Below, in pieces: positions 18,099 to 25,854 of a stretch of 64,000 nt of DNA. The stretch is taken from positions 1 to 64,000 of the forward strand of contig CACYRS010000003.1 of the NCBI GenBank assembly GCA_902776935.1. Reading direction: 5' to 3'. The position numbers and the translations under genes were made by a program. A model generated the notes under the pieces. The model did no database searches. It worked only from the letters and a program-made list of their open reading frames with translations, and was not told where the DNA came from. Numbering within the stretch: position 1 is the stretch's first letter; each line of letters begins with the position of its first letter. The stretch comes from an uncultured Prevotellaceae bacterium. GTDB taxonomy: Bacteria > Bacteroidota > Bacteroidia > Bacteroidales > Bacteroidaceae.

Positions 18099-20009
18099 AT
18101 GCGCAATATTATATATCATTTCCGCCAGTCGCTTTCATGGAAGCTTAGCCTCGGCATCCTGCTGATGGCAATTCCTATCTTTGCACTGGCACTAGGCATT
18201 CTGTTCGAACAGTCGAGAAAAAACATCAAGAGCGACGCCACCAAACACGTGACCAGCATGCTCAACACCACGACAGAGCACTTCCTGCGTTATATGGAGA
18301 TGGTACAGACTGCCACAGATATCAATGACTGGGAGGTGATAGACAAATTTCATCCTGACTCCATCAAGAACATATCACACTATATCGTCGCCCTCAATGG
18401 TCATATCGATGGTTGCTCGATAAGCATGGAGCCAGATGTCTTCCCCAAATATGGCAGACACTTCTCGGTATATACCGTCAGGGAACCAGATACCGTCACC
18501 ACTGTCATAGAGGAGGAGTATGAATATTTTGAGAAGATATGGTACAAAAAACCACATACTCTAGGCAAGCCATGTTGGGCAGTTTATTACGACGAGAGCG
18601 ACTCGCTGGCACTCACACTCGACGGAATGATAGCATCATACAACAAACCACTTTATGATGCCAACAAACGTTTCGTAGGTGTCATCTCCACCGACCTTTC
18701 CCTGCTTCGTCTTTCCAAGGCCATCACCAAAGAAGTGCCATACGAAGACTCTTACTTCATGATGACAGGCGAAGAGGGCCGTTTCTGTCTACATCCCGAC
18801 ACAGCAAAACTCTTCAATAAAACAATCTTCAGCGATGCCAATCCCGAAGAGAATTCTGACATCATAGCACTGGGTCATGAGATGACAACAGGTAAGAAGG
18901 GAACTATGAGTGTAAAGATTGACGGCAAGGCGTGTATCGTTAGTTATCAGCCTGTGCCTGGTACCGACTGGAGCCTTGCACTCGTATGTCCAGAACGAAG
19001 CATACTTATGAACTACAACCGCCTAAGCATCATCATAACCCCGCTGGTTATCATTGGTATGCTGCTGATCCTCCTGTTCAGCATCTTCACCGTTGCCCAT
19101 GCAATAAGACCGCTTAACAAACTGACAAAGAAGATACAAAGGATTACAGCCGGAGACTACGACGAACAGATCGAAACCAGTCCTTACAACGATATCGTTG
19201 GACGCCTTCAGAACTCTTTCGCCACCATGCAGGAATCACTGAGCCAACATGTCAGCGACATCCAGCATATGAACGATGAGACCTCTAAGCGTAATGACGA
19301 ACTTGTCCGTATGAGTGAACTGGCCAAGACGGCTAATCACCAGAAATCACTTTTCATCCAGCATGTATCCCATCAGATTCGCACTCCGCTGAATATCATC
19401 ATGGGATTTGCACAGGTGCTGAAGGAGAGCAAGGGTTCACTTCCTGAGGAAGAGATGAAAAGCATTACAGACATGATTAAGCACAATGCACAGATGCTTA
19501 ACCGTATGGTACTTATGCTCTCCGACTGCTCGGCAAAAGGTGAAACGGAGGAACTTTATAAGGACAAAAACGAGATAGTATCTTGTAATGATGTGGCCCA
19601 GGAGTGTATATCCTATGCCAATGAACATTTCCCTGACATCAATATAAGGTTCAAGACAGACGTGTCCGATGACTTTAGTATCAATAGCAATCACAGCTTA
19701 CTAATGCGCAGCATACGTGAGTTACTTTATAATGCATGTAAGTATTCCGATGGCAGGAATGTGCTGATGCACGTTTCTGAGTTGGGGTCTATGGTGCGTT
19801 TCATAGTAGAGGATACGGGTACCGGCATATCAGAGGAAGATGTCAGCCGTCTGTTCGAGATGTTCACGAAGACTAATGATCTCTCAGAAGGTCTTGGTAT
19901 CGGCCTGCCACTTGCCAGACGTCATATAAGGAATCTCAATGGCGACATCATCCTCGATACAAACTACCAAGAAGGATGTCGCTTCATCATCGAGATTTCC
20001 AAAATCTAG
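18099..20009 (+). CDS. Sensor histidine kinase (Cache-HAMP-HisKA-HATPase)
   Basis: The protein is 636 residues from ATG 18099, with AGGAG a few bases upstream. It has the same layout as the preceding protein: helix 1 (about 15-35), periplasmic Cache sensor, helix 2 (about 310-335), HAMP (IRPLNKLTKKIQRITAGDY) and coiled coil. It then carries an intact HisKA block, HVSHQIRTPLN with His425, and an ATPase domain with NACKYSDGRN (N box), VEDTGTGISEEDV (G1) and EGLGIGLPLARR (G2). No response regulator is encoded next to it and it has no receiver domain, so its partner is elsewhere. Its last 23 bases overlap the 3' end of the convergent nrdG gene. The signal sensed is unknown. Confidence 0.88.
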   Translation: MRNIIYHFRQSLSWKLSLGILLMAIPIFALALGILFEQSRKNIKSDATKHVTSMLNTTTEHFLRYMEMVQTATDINDWEVIDKFHPDSIKNISHYIVALNGHIDGCSISMEPDVFPKYGRHFSVYTVREPDTVTTVIEEEYEYFEKIWYKKPHTLGKPCWAVYYDESDSLALTLDGMIASYNKPLYDANKRFVGVISTDLSLLRLSKAITKEVPYEDSYFMMTGEEGRFCLHPDTAKLFNKTIFSDANPEENSDIIALGHEMTTGKKGTMSVKIDGKACIVSYQPVPGTDWSLALVCPERSILMNYNRLSIIITPLVIIGMLLILLFSIFTVAHAIRPLNKLTKKIQRITAGDYDEQIETSPYNDIVGRLQNSFATMQESLSQHVSDIQHMNDETSKRNDELVRMSELAKTANHQKSLFIQHVSHQIRTPLNIIMGFAQVLKESKGSLPEEEMKSITDMIKHNAQMLNRMVLMLSDCSAKGETEELYKDKNEIVSCNDVAQECISYANEHFPDINIRFKTDVSDDFSINSNHSLLMRSIRELLYNACKYSDGRNVLMHVSELGSMVRFIVEDTGTGISEEDVSRLFEMFTKTNDLSEGLGIGLPLARRHIRNLNGDIILDTNYQEGCRFIIEISKI

Positions 20010-20457
20010 AGGTTATATCCTCAAACTCCCCCTTTTCATTCTGACGGTAAAGCCGCTGGTTGGTATCCGGCGATTTCAGCGGACCCAGATGTCTGATGTA
20101 GGGTCCGATTTTTATGTAATCAAAATCAGTCTTGTTAATCAGTGATGAGATCACCGTCTTTCCGCTGTACCAGGCCACCTTGAACTGAGGATGCTCCTCA
20201 TGAATATACTGTGCCAGCATGTTAACTCCCCTCGGATCATTGTCGCCTCCCATGAATGCGATACAAGTGATGTCAGAGCCATACTCCTCTACGAAGGCAT
20301 CAACAGCGTCAGAGTTGAGCGGCAGGCCGATATCCTCCCAAAGATAATGGCTATGACACCCAGGACAGTGACACGGGCAATTAGAGATATTAATTGCCAG
20401 TGTCACTTCGTCGGGTATCTCCTGAAATACGATTCCTGTGTTTACATACTTCAACAT
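19987..20457 (-). CDS. nrdG: Anaerobic ribonucleoside-triphosphate reductase activating protein
   Basis: The protein is 156 residues from ATG 20455-20457 (MLKYVNTGIVFQEIPDEV), 4 bases after the nrdD stop; longer starts would run into nrdD. The radical SAM cluster motif CxxxCxxC is present in NCPCHCPGCHSHYLW. GGDN serves as part of the SAM-binding region. NrdG uses a 4Fe-4S cluster and SAM to make the glycyl radical on NrdD. The gene is somewhat short but complete for the family. Its stop lies inside the 3' end of the convergent kinase gene (23-bp overlap). Confidence 0.93.
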   Translation of the reverse strand: MLKYVNTGIVFQEIPDEVTLAINISNCPCHCPGCHSHYLWEDIGLPLNSDAVDAFVEEYGSDITCIAFMGGDNDPRGVNMLAQYIHEEHPQFKVAWYSGKTVISSLINKTDFDYIKIGPYIRHLGPLKSPDTNQRLYRQNEKGEFEDITSRFWKSR

Positions 20458-20461
20458 TATG

Positions 20462-22567
20462 TCAAGCCATTTTGTTCTCTGGAGCGTAGAATCTGCGGGC
20501 GGCCTCTTCCTGACGTGGCTGTGAGAAGTTGCTGACACGCTTCAGGTAACCGATGATACGTGTCATATAGTCAACGTTCTTTGAATGGCAGTGAGGACAC
20601 TCGTGCAGATAACGCTTGTCGATGGCGCCACAGTCATTACAAACTGTATTAGGGATATTGAATGTGAAGTAGTTACATCCCTCCTTAGCCGCAACCTTCA
20701 ACAGGTGTGCATATTGCTCCTTCGACAGATGCTCCTCTAGGTTCATGTGGAGTGCAGAACCTCCAGTGAGGTGCTCGATATATGGGGCTCCGTGCAGCTT
20801 GAACTTGTCGATGATGGTCAGTGAATCATCCTCAACAACATAGAAATAGCTGTTATAGCAGTCACGTGGCACGAAATAGCCATCCTCACGATCCCACTTA
20901 GCATGCTTAACACCTACATTCTCAGCAGGAATCATCTCGCAGTTGAACATCACGTCCTTAGTACGATACTGCTTGTTGTACTTCTCGATAAGTCCGAGGA
21001 TTCCCTGTACGAAGTGCAGATAGTCGTCGTTTGGAGTAATCTTCAGGCCCATGAACTCAGCAGCCTCTACCAGTCCGTTGATACCGATGGTAAGATACTG
21101 ACGGCCGATGTTGATATATCCTGCATCGAAGAGTGGCAGCATACCACGCTCCTGAAGCTCCTTAAGGTTCTCGTTGTATGCAAGCTGTACCTTATGGCAG
21201 AGGTCGATGATACCACCGAGATACTCCAGATAGTCGAGTTTGTGGTTCACTGCATACTGAATACAACGGTTCAGGTTGATAGTGAGCACACTCTTTGAAC
21301 CTGTAGACACGCCACCAGCACCGAGTGTATAGCTGAAGCCATTGTCGGTGATCTCGTTACGCAGACGACAGCAGCTTGAGAGAGAGTCGGCATTGTCGCT
21401 CATATATGTGAAGAACGAGTGTCCCTCGGCATACATCTCTGCTGTAAAGTCACCCCACTCCTTATCCTTGCACTCTCCGTTCTCATCAACGAGCAGAGCC
21501 ATTGTCTCAACAGGGAAGGTAAGCAGAGTCTTTGTGCGCTCCTTATTGAACCACTTCATGAAACGCTTCTGGAGCCAAGACAGTCCGTCCCAGTCAGGCT
21601 GTGAGCCATCGGGGAAGTAGAACTCGCCGAAGATGCTCTGGAAATAGTACTTGTCATAATATGCCACGTTCCAGAACACTGCCTGATAGTTACGGGCACC
21701 AGTTGGCTGGTTCAGAGTGTAAACGATCTGCTCGAAGTAGTCGGTGATTATCTTATCGATGGTACGCTTCTTCAGGCTGAGGTCTGCCTGTTCGTCAGCA
21801 CGCTGCCAGTAGTCCCTGCCATACTCCTTGCCGATGAAGTAGTTCATATACATCAGGAACTCTGGTGTTGCACATGCGCCACTAAGCATCGAACTTACCA
21901 TAAACACCATGTTTACGAAACCTCCGGCAAACGACTTCAGGTTTGTTGGTGCCGTAGAGTTACCGCCAATAGCCTGAGTGCCGCCAATGAGCCATGGATA
22001 CATTGTGATTGATGCACAGTAGTTTGCAAGACTGGTCTCATCATTCTTATATATAAAGTGGTGTGTCAGCTTGTCGATATACTCGTCGGCCAGAGATTTG
22101 CCATACATCTTCTTGATACGGTCTGTGAGCAGACGACGATTCAGGCGGATGAAGTTCGACTTTGGCAACTCACCGATAAGTGTTGCGATGTTCTTGTGCT
22201 CGACGTTGGCATTGGCATCATACTTAGAGCCTGTTGCTGCGTTGACAGATTCGGTATACTCAGAAAGGAACATCATCTTATCCAATGTGTCACGATCCTC
22301 AGAGTGCAACTGACGATAAAGGATAAATGACTTTGCCACCTTGTAGTAGCCCTCGCGCATCAAGGCTTCCTCAACCTGGTTCTGAATGTCCTCAACGGTG
22401 ATGTCATCGTGCATGTCGAGGTGATTGAGGATCTTTGAAACGATTCCCAAGTCAGCGGGTTCGTTCACGCTTTCGAATGCCTTAACTATGGCATTCATGA
22501 TTTTGTCGAGTGAGAACTGGTCTTTAGAGCCGTCTCGTTTCGTGATGGTAAAATTCTTAATTTCCAT
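20462..22567 (-). CDS. nrdD: Anaerobic (class III) ribonucleoside-triphosphate reductase
   Basis: The protein is 701 residues. An ATP-cone starts it (ITKRDGSKDQFSLDKIMNAI). SSCCRLRNEITDNG lies in the catalytic core. A zinc site is made by CNDCG and CPHCH. The glycyl-radical loop RIIGYL (Gly673) sits close to the C-terminus. It reduces ribonucleotides to deoxyribonucleotides without oxygen, marking an anaerobe. nrdG follows after a 4-base gap. The leader is about 105 bases and holds two 22-base imperfect direct repeats. Confidence 0.95.
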   Translation of the reverse strand: MEIKNFTITKRDGSKDQFSLDKIMNAIVKAFESVNEPADLGIVSKILNHLDMHDDITVEDIQNQVEEALMREGYYKVAKSFILYRQLHSEDRDTLDKMMFLSEYTESVNAATGSKYDANANVEHKNIATLIGELPKSNFIRLNRRLLTDRIKKMYGKSLADEYIDKLTHHFIYKNDETSLANYCASITMYPWLIGGTQAIGGNSTAPTNLKSFAGGFVNMVFMVSSMLSGACATPEFLMYMNYFIGKEYGRDYWQRADEQADLSLKKRTIDKIITDYFEQIVYTLNQPTGARNYQAVFWNVAYYDKYYFQSIFGEFYFPDGSQPDWDGLSWLQKRFMKWFNKERTKTLLTFPVETMALLVDENGECKDKEWGDFTAEMYAEGHSFFTYMSDNADSLSSCCRLRNEITDNGFSYTLGAGGVSTGSKSVLTINLNRCIQYAVNHKLDYLEYLGGIIDLCHKVQLAYNENLKELQERGMLPLFDAGYINIGRQYLTIGINGLVEAAEFMGLKITPNDDYLHFVQGILGLIEKYNKQYRTKDVMFNCEMIPAENVGVKHAKWDREDGYFVPRDCYNSYFYVVEDDSLTIIDKFKLHGAPYIEHLTGGSALHMNLEEHLSKEQYAHLLKVAAKEGCNYFTFNIPNTVCNDCGAIDKRYLHECPHCHSKNVDYMTRIIGYLKRVSNFSQPRQEEAARRFYAPENKMA

Positions 22568-22605
22568 TATATTTTTTATTCGTTTATGATTAGAGTCTCA
22601 CTATT

Positions 22606-22670
22606 AAAGTTATCCGTTTGGGGAAACTTTTTTGTTTCTCGATTCGAAAAAGTTGTCCGTTTTGGAAAAC
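22606..22670 (-). repeat. Two imperfect 22-base direct repeats in the nrdD leader
   Basis: Copies at 22606-22627 and 22649-22670 share AAAGTT-R-TCCGTTT-K-GG-R-AAAC on the + strand, 19 of 22 positions identical, 43 bases start to start. Both lie between the -7 box at 22682-22689 and the start codon, so they are in the transcribed leader. They could be operator sites or RNA elements. They do not look like NrdR boxes. Confidence 0.6.
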
Positions 22671-22681
22671 CGAACCGGGTG

Positions 22682-22689
22682 CAAAGATA
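22682..22689 (-). promoter_or_regulatory. Promoter -7 box of nrdDG
   Basis: Minus-strand TATCTTTG matches TAnnTTTG and predicts a leader of about 105 bases before ATG 22567. Confidence 0.6.
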
Positions 22690-22776
22690 CAAAAATAATC
22701 CTAAACGTACAACTATTTAAATCTTAAATTTTGTAAATTCACCCACTTTTCATATCCCCACACCAAATCCAAGATA

Positions 22777-24204
22777 CTATTCAAATGACTCTGCAGGGAG
22801 TTTCATGGCATTCGCCACGTCGACGGCATTAAATGGAATTCTACCCCTAACCAACTCTGGAGCATTAAATGATTTAAGGAAATCATCATAGAAGGTAGGA
22901 ACTTGCTGAGGCAGACAAAATGGTTTGTGAGCCTTGCCGTTACTGTCTACATAGCAGAAATAAGGCTTTCCATATAGTCCATCGTCACGTTTAGAGGCGA
23001 ACACAAACCAACGCGAGTTACTTGACCAACTGTGATAGGTATCGCTCATGTCAGAATTCACTATCTTCAGCGTATCCATCGTGCAAGTTTTTAAGTCCAT
23101 CATCCAAAGATCAGCCTCTTTGTGCCATATCGGAAAAGTTCCATAATCCTGAACTGTGAAAAGCAGTCTCTCGCCATCGGGTGAAACTCTTGGATGGCAT
23201 ACGCTCCTTTCGGTAAACAACGTATCAACTTGCGTGCCGATAGTACCCGAAGCCTCATCAAAAGGAATCCTTGCAAGCACATACTTAAGATTTTTGTAAT
23301 TCTGAGGCAATTCCACTTTCGGAGATGTGCAATAGTATATGTATTTCCCGTCAGGAGAGAATGTGGGGAAGGTCTCAAGTCTTGCAGAATCACTCAACAA
23401 CTGAGAGCGGATGATCTTATTCTTCTCAAGGTCTGCCACATAAATGTCAGAGGCCGTATCATAAACCTCTAACCTCTTGCGTGCAGAAGCTTGAACTGCC
23501 GGTACGACAACATTTGCCGAGAACACTATATATCGTCCTGATGGTGAAAATTGGAAATACGTGGAAGTAGCTACCATGTCAGGAGTCTTGATATTCAATT
23601 TCCTCAAGTGGCCATTTTTGTTGAGAATAGCTCCACCACCATTTCCTCTCACATACATCATCGACAGCGATGGGTTCTGACTACTGGGAGTATGGCAATT
23701 CATACAACGATTCTCTTGCAGATTATAGTCAGCCAATGCATACTCATCGAAATTCTCCACACAGCGTTGTTTTATCTGCAATCGGTTCCAGACAGAGTAA
23801 GCAGGCTCTATCAATCTATAAGTCACATAACTGTCAATGCTATCACTGACTACATACCAACAAAACCGCTTATATGCTGTCCACTGTCCGTTCTTCAAAG
23901 CAGTCACTTCCACCTCTATTGTATCGTTCTCCTCCATCAGCCTGCGCCAATCCCGTATTCCGAACTGGACATTGCCACCACGTTTACTAACTGTCAGGTT
24001 GCCAGCCTTTACCTCAACAGCCTCAGCATCCCTCACCACAAAATTCATCGGAGCAATGTTTACTGGAATTGTCACATCCTTGTAGTCGGGATATATCTCC
24101 GCCTCCTGTTCACTCTGCTTCACGTCATGAGGTGTGGGGGTACAAGCCGCTAATAGTGTCAATAAGCCCGAGGCTACGATAGTAAAGATATCTTTTCTCT
24201 TCAT
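22777..24204 (-). CDS. PD40/TolB-like propeller lipoprotein with CxxCH haem-attachment motif (copy B)
   Basis: The protein is 475 residues starting MKRKDIFTIVASG at ATG 24202-24204. LTLLAAC gives a lipobox with Cys21. The N-terminal part has PDYKDVTIPVNIAPMNF and an Ig-like region. Around residues 167-171 is RCMNCHTP, a CxxCH motif as used for covalent c-type haem, with Met residues about 13 positions later. The rest carries PD40 propeller strands: FSPSGRYIVFSA, FSPDGKYIYYCT, VSPDGERLLFTV and SWSSNSRWFVFAS. It is the last gene of a five-gene operon and is homologous along its length to the protein at 27948-29432. Its role is unknown; a surface or periplasmic redox or sensing function is a guess. 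Confidence 0.75.
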   Translation of the reverse strand: MKRKDIFTIVASGLLTLLAACTPTPHDVKQSEQEAEIYPDYKDVTIPVNIAPMNFVVRDAEAVEVKAGNLTVSKRGGNVQFGIRDWRRLMEENDTIEVEVTALKNGQWTAYKRFCWYVVSDSIDSYVTYRLIEPAYSVWNRLQIKQRCVENFDEYALADYNLQENRCMNCHTPSSQNPSLSMMYVRGNGGGAILNKNGHLRKLNIKTPDMVATSTYFQFSPSGRYIVFSANVVVPAVQASARKRLEVYDTASDIYVADLEKNKIIRSQLLSDSARLETFPTFSPDGKYIYYCTSPKVELPQNYKNLKYVLARIPFDEASGTIGTQVDTLFTERSVCHPRVSPDGERLLFTVQDYGTFPIWHKEADLWMMDLKTCTMDTLKIVNSDMSDTYHSWSSNSRWFVFASKRDDGLYGKPYFCYVDSNGKAHKPFCLPQQVPTFYDDFLKSFNAPELVRGRIPFNAVDVANAMKLPAESFE

Positions 24205-24220
24205 AGATCCAAAAATGTGA

Positions 24221-25849
24221 TTAATTGCCTCCGAGATTAAAAATGTCGAAGTAGTACCAGTAAGTATCGGCAAAGCGCGGGCTAACCCCTTCCGTCATAT
24301 ATTCTTCCAGCCTACGCCTGATTTGCTCGTCCTTAATATACTTCTGCCATTCTTCCTCTGTAGCCTCTTGTTTCATCAGCCAGATGCAAAGTGCCTCCTG
24401 ATAGAGTTTCTTGATACGAGGTTGCGCTGCGCAGTACATATCGTAGTTGGCTTTGAAGTTGTCTATATCCTTCTTAAGCAACAAACTACACAGTAAATAG
24501 TCAAGTGCCACCTCATTCTTCGGGTTTGACATTAACAGCTGCGTCATGATATTATGTGAGTCCTCGCTTGGCGAAATTGTGTCCTGCAGATTGACAAACT
24601 GAGCTTTCTGTCTGTATCGTTCATCGTTGGAAGCCTTCTCCGCCCAATCTTTATAAGGTATTGTCTGACGCAGCAGTCCGAGGAATTTCTCCGCAGCTTT
24701 CTGGTCATTCCTGATTAACGCACATTCAGCCAGTCGCTTGACAGTATATGAATTTTTATTGGTTGGAACAGATACGCAAGCCATGAATGCCCCTCTTTCT
24801 GCACGCGAAATATCACCGATAGCATAGTAAAACTCATGCAGATTCATAAAAATCATCCAAGGGATCTGTGTTCCTATCATACTGGTGAAAGTACCCAGAT
24901 AGTTGGGATAATAGTTCATCAATACATCAGGTAGTTGACCCCGCTGTGCCTGAACAAGATTATAAAAGAATCGTCGCACTGTAGATGACACCTGTGCTTC
25001 CTGAATAAGCTTCTTCTGCGCACTTCCCTTCTCTGTGAGGATATTCAGCACTTTATCTTTTTCTGCCGTTTCCACTACATCATCCCAGTCACCTGTCTCG
25101 TAACTGTGCATCATGTGGAAGTCGGTTTCTTTTAGGAAATCCGGTAAGTGGAAACTCTCAACACCCGGATACTGGCACAGGTCTGAGAAGTTGAGGTTAA
25201 AATGACTTCTCATGAGAGGCAGCAGACATACAAAGGCTACAGCTACGGGCACAGTGACCCTCCATACAACAAATGCCGATAGCAAAAGGAATACCCATAC
25301 ACCATAGCCAAACATCCAATAACATAACAACGTGCCTGACAGTACCGCCATCAAAACCCAAGGCCATCTATATCCCATCACCCTGCGAAGCACCAGAAAC
25401 ATCAGCAGTCCACCGATAAGGGAAATTGTTGATGACAGTATATATCCATAAAACAGATGGCACGAAGCTTCATGTATGGTAATAGCCAGAGCCACTGCCA
25501 ATACAATCCACCTACCAAACTTCAAGCTACCTAACTTCAGAGTACTTAAAGCCTGATAAGCCAGCCAATACAAAATAACAAGTGATGCCGTAAGAATGGC
25601 TGCACCTGCGAACTCGTAATAATAGAATTGGGTCAGGAACTCCCCAGCCAGACAGGCAGCCCATGCCGGTTTTGCGAACATGGTACTGACGTACGACCAT
25701 GACATCAGGAACAACTGATTCTGCCCCTTAAAGAAGAAATGATAAGGATACAATAGTTGGAAAAAGCAGAAACATACTACCCCAAGCCCCGCGATTACCC
25801 ACAAAGGCCATCGCTCATTGGCATTCCATTTAACTATTGTACCCTTCAT
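24221..25849 (-). CDS. Multi-pass membrane protein with helical C-terminal domain, DUF6057-like (copy B)
   Basis: The protein is 542 residues. The first 215 or so hold about seven predicted membrane helices, with short loops such as YPYHFFFKGQNQLFL. The rest is a soluble, TPR-like helical domain (AERGAFMACVSVPTNKNSY, then DQKAAEKFLGLLRQT, later NPKNEVALDYLLCSLLLKK). It is a paralogue of the protein at 29436-31253, sharing the layout and the pattern LMSNP/FLMSLL and FADTYWYYFD near the end. The fit to DUF6057 is from memory and not certain. It lies 5 bases after the DUF3857-type gene and 16 bases before the lipoprotein gene. Confidence 0.65.
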   Translation of the reverse strand: MKGTIVKWNANERWPLWVIAGLGVVCFCFFQLLYPYHFFFKGQNQLFLMSWSYVSTMFAKPAWAACLAGEFLTQFYYYEFAGAAILTASLVILYWLAYQALSTLKLGSLKFGRWIVLAVALAITIHEASCHLFYGYILSSTISLIGGLLMFLVLRRVMGYRWPWVLMAVLSGTLLCYWMFGYGVWVFLLLSAFVVWRVTVPVAVAFVCLLPLMRSHFNLNFSDLCQYPGVESFHLPDFLKETDFHMMHSYETGDWDDVVETAEKDKVLNILTEKGSAQKKLIQEAQVSSTVRRFFYNLVQAQRGQLPDVLMNYYPNYLGTFTSMIGTQIPWMIFMNLHEFYYAIGDISRAERGAFMACVSVPTNKNSYTVKRLAECALIRNDQKAAEKFLGLLRQTIPYKDWAEKASNDERYRQKAQFVNLQDTISPSEDSHNIMTQLLMSNPKNEVALDYLLCSLLLKKDIDNFKANYDMYCAAQPRIKKLYQEALCIWLMKQEATEEEWQKYIKDEQIRRRLEEYMTEGVSPRFADTYWYYFDIFNLGGN

Positions 25850-25854
25850 CGTTA

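Noticed and set aside
18060..18110. Possible frameshift splitting one long sensor kinase into two genes
   Set aside because: The second gene begins with its own membrane helix and Cache sensor, so it is a full paralogue and not the missing C-terminus of the first.
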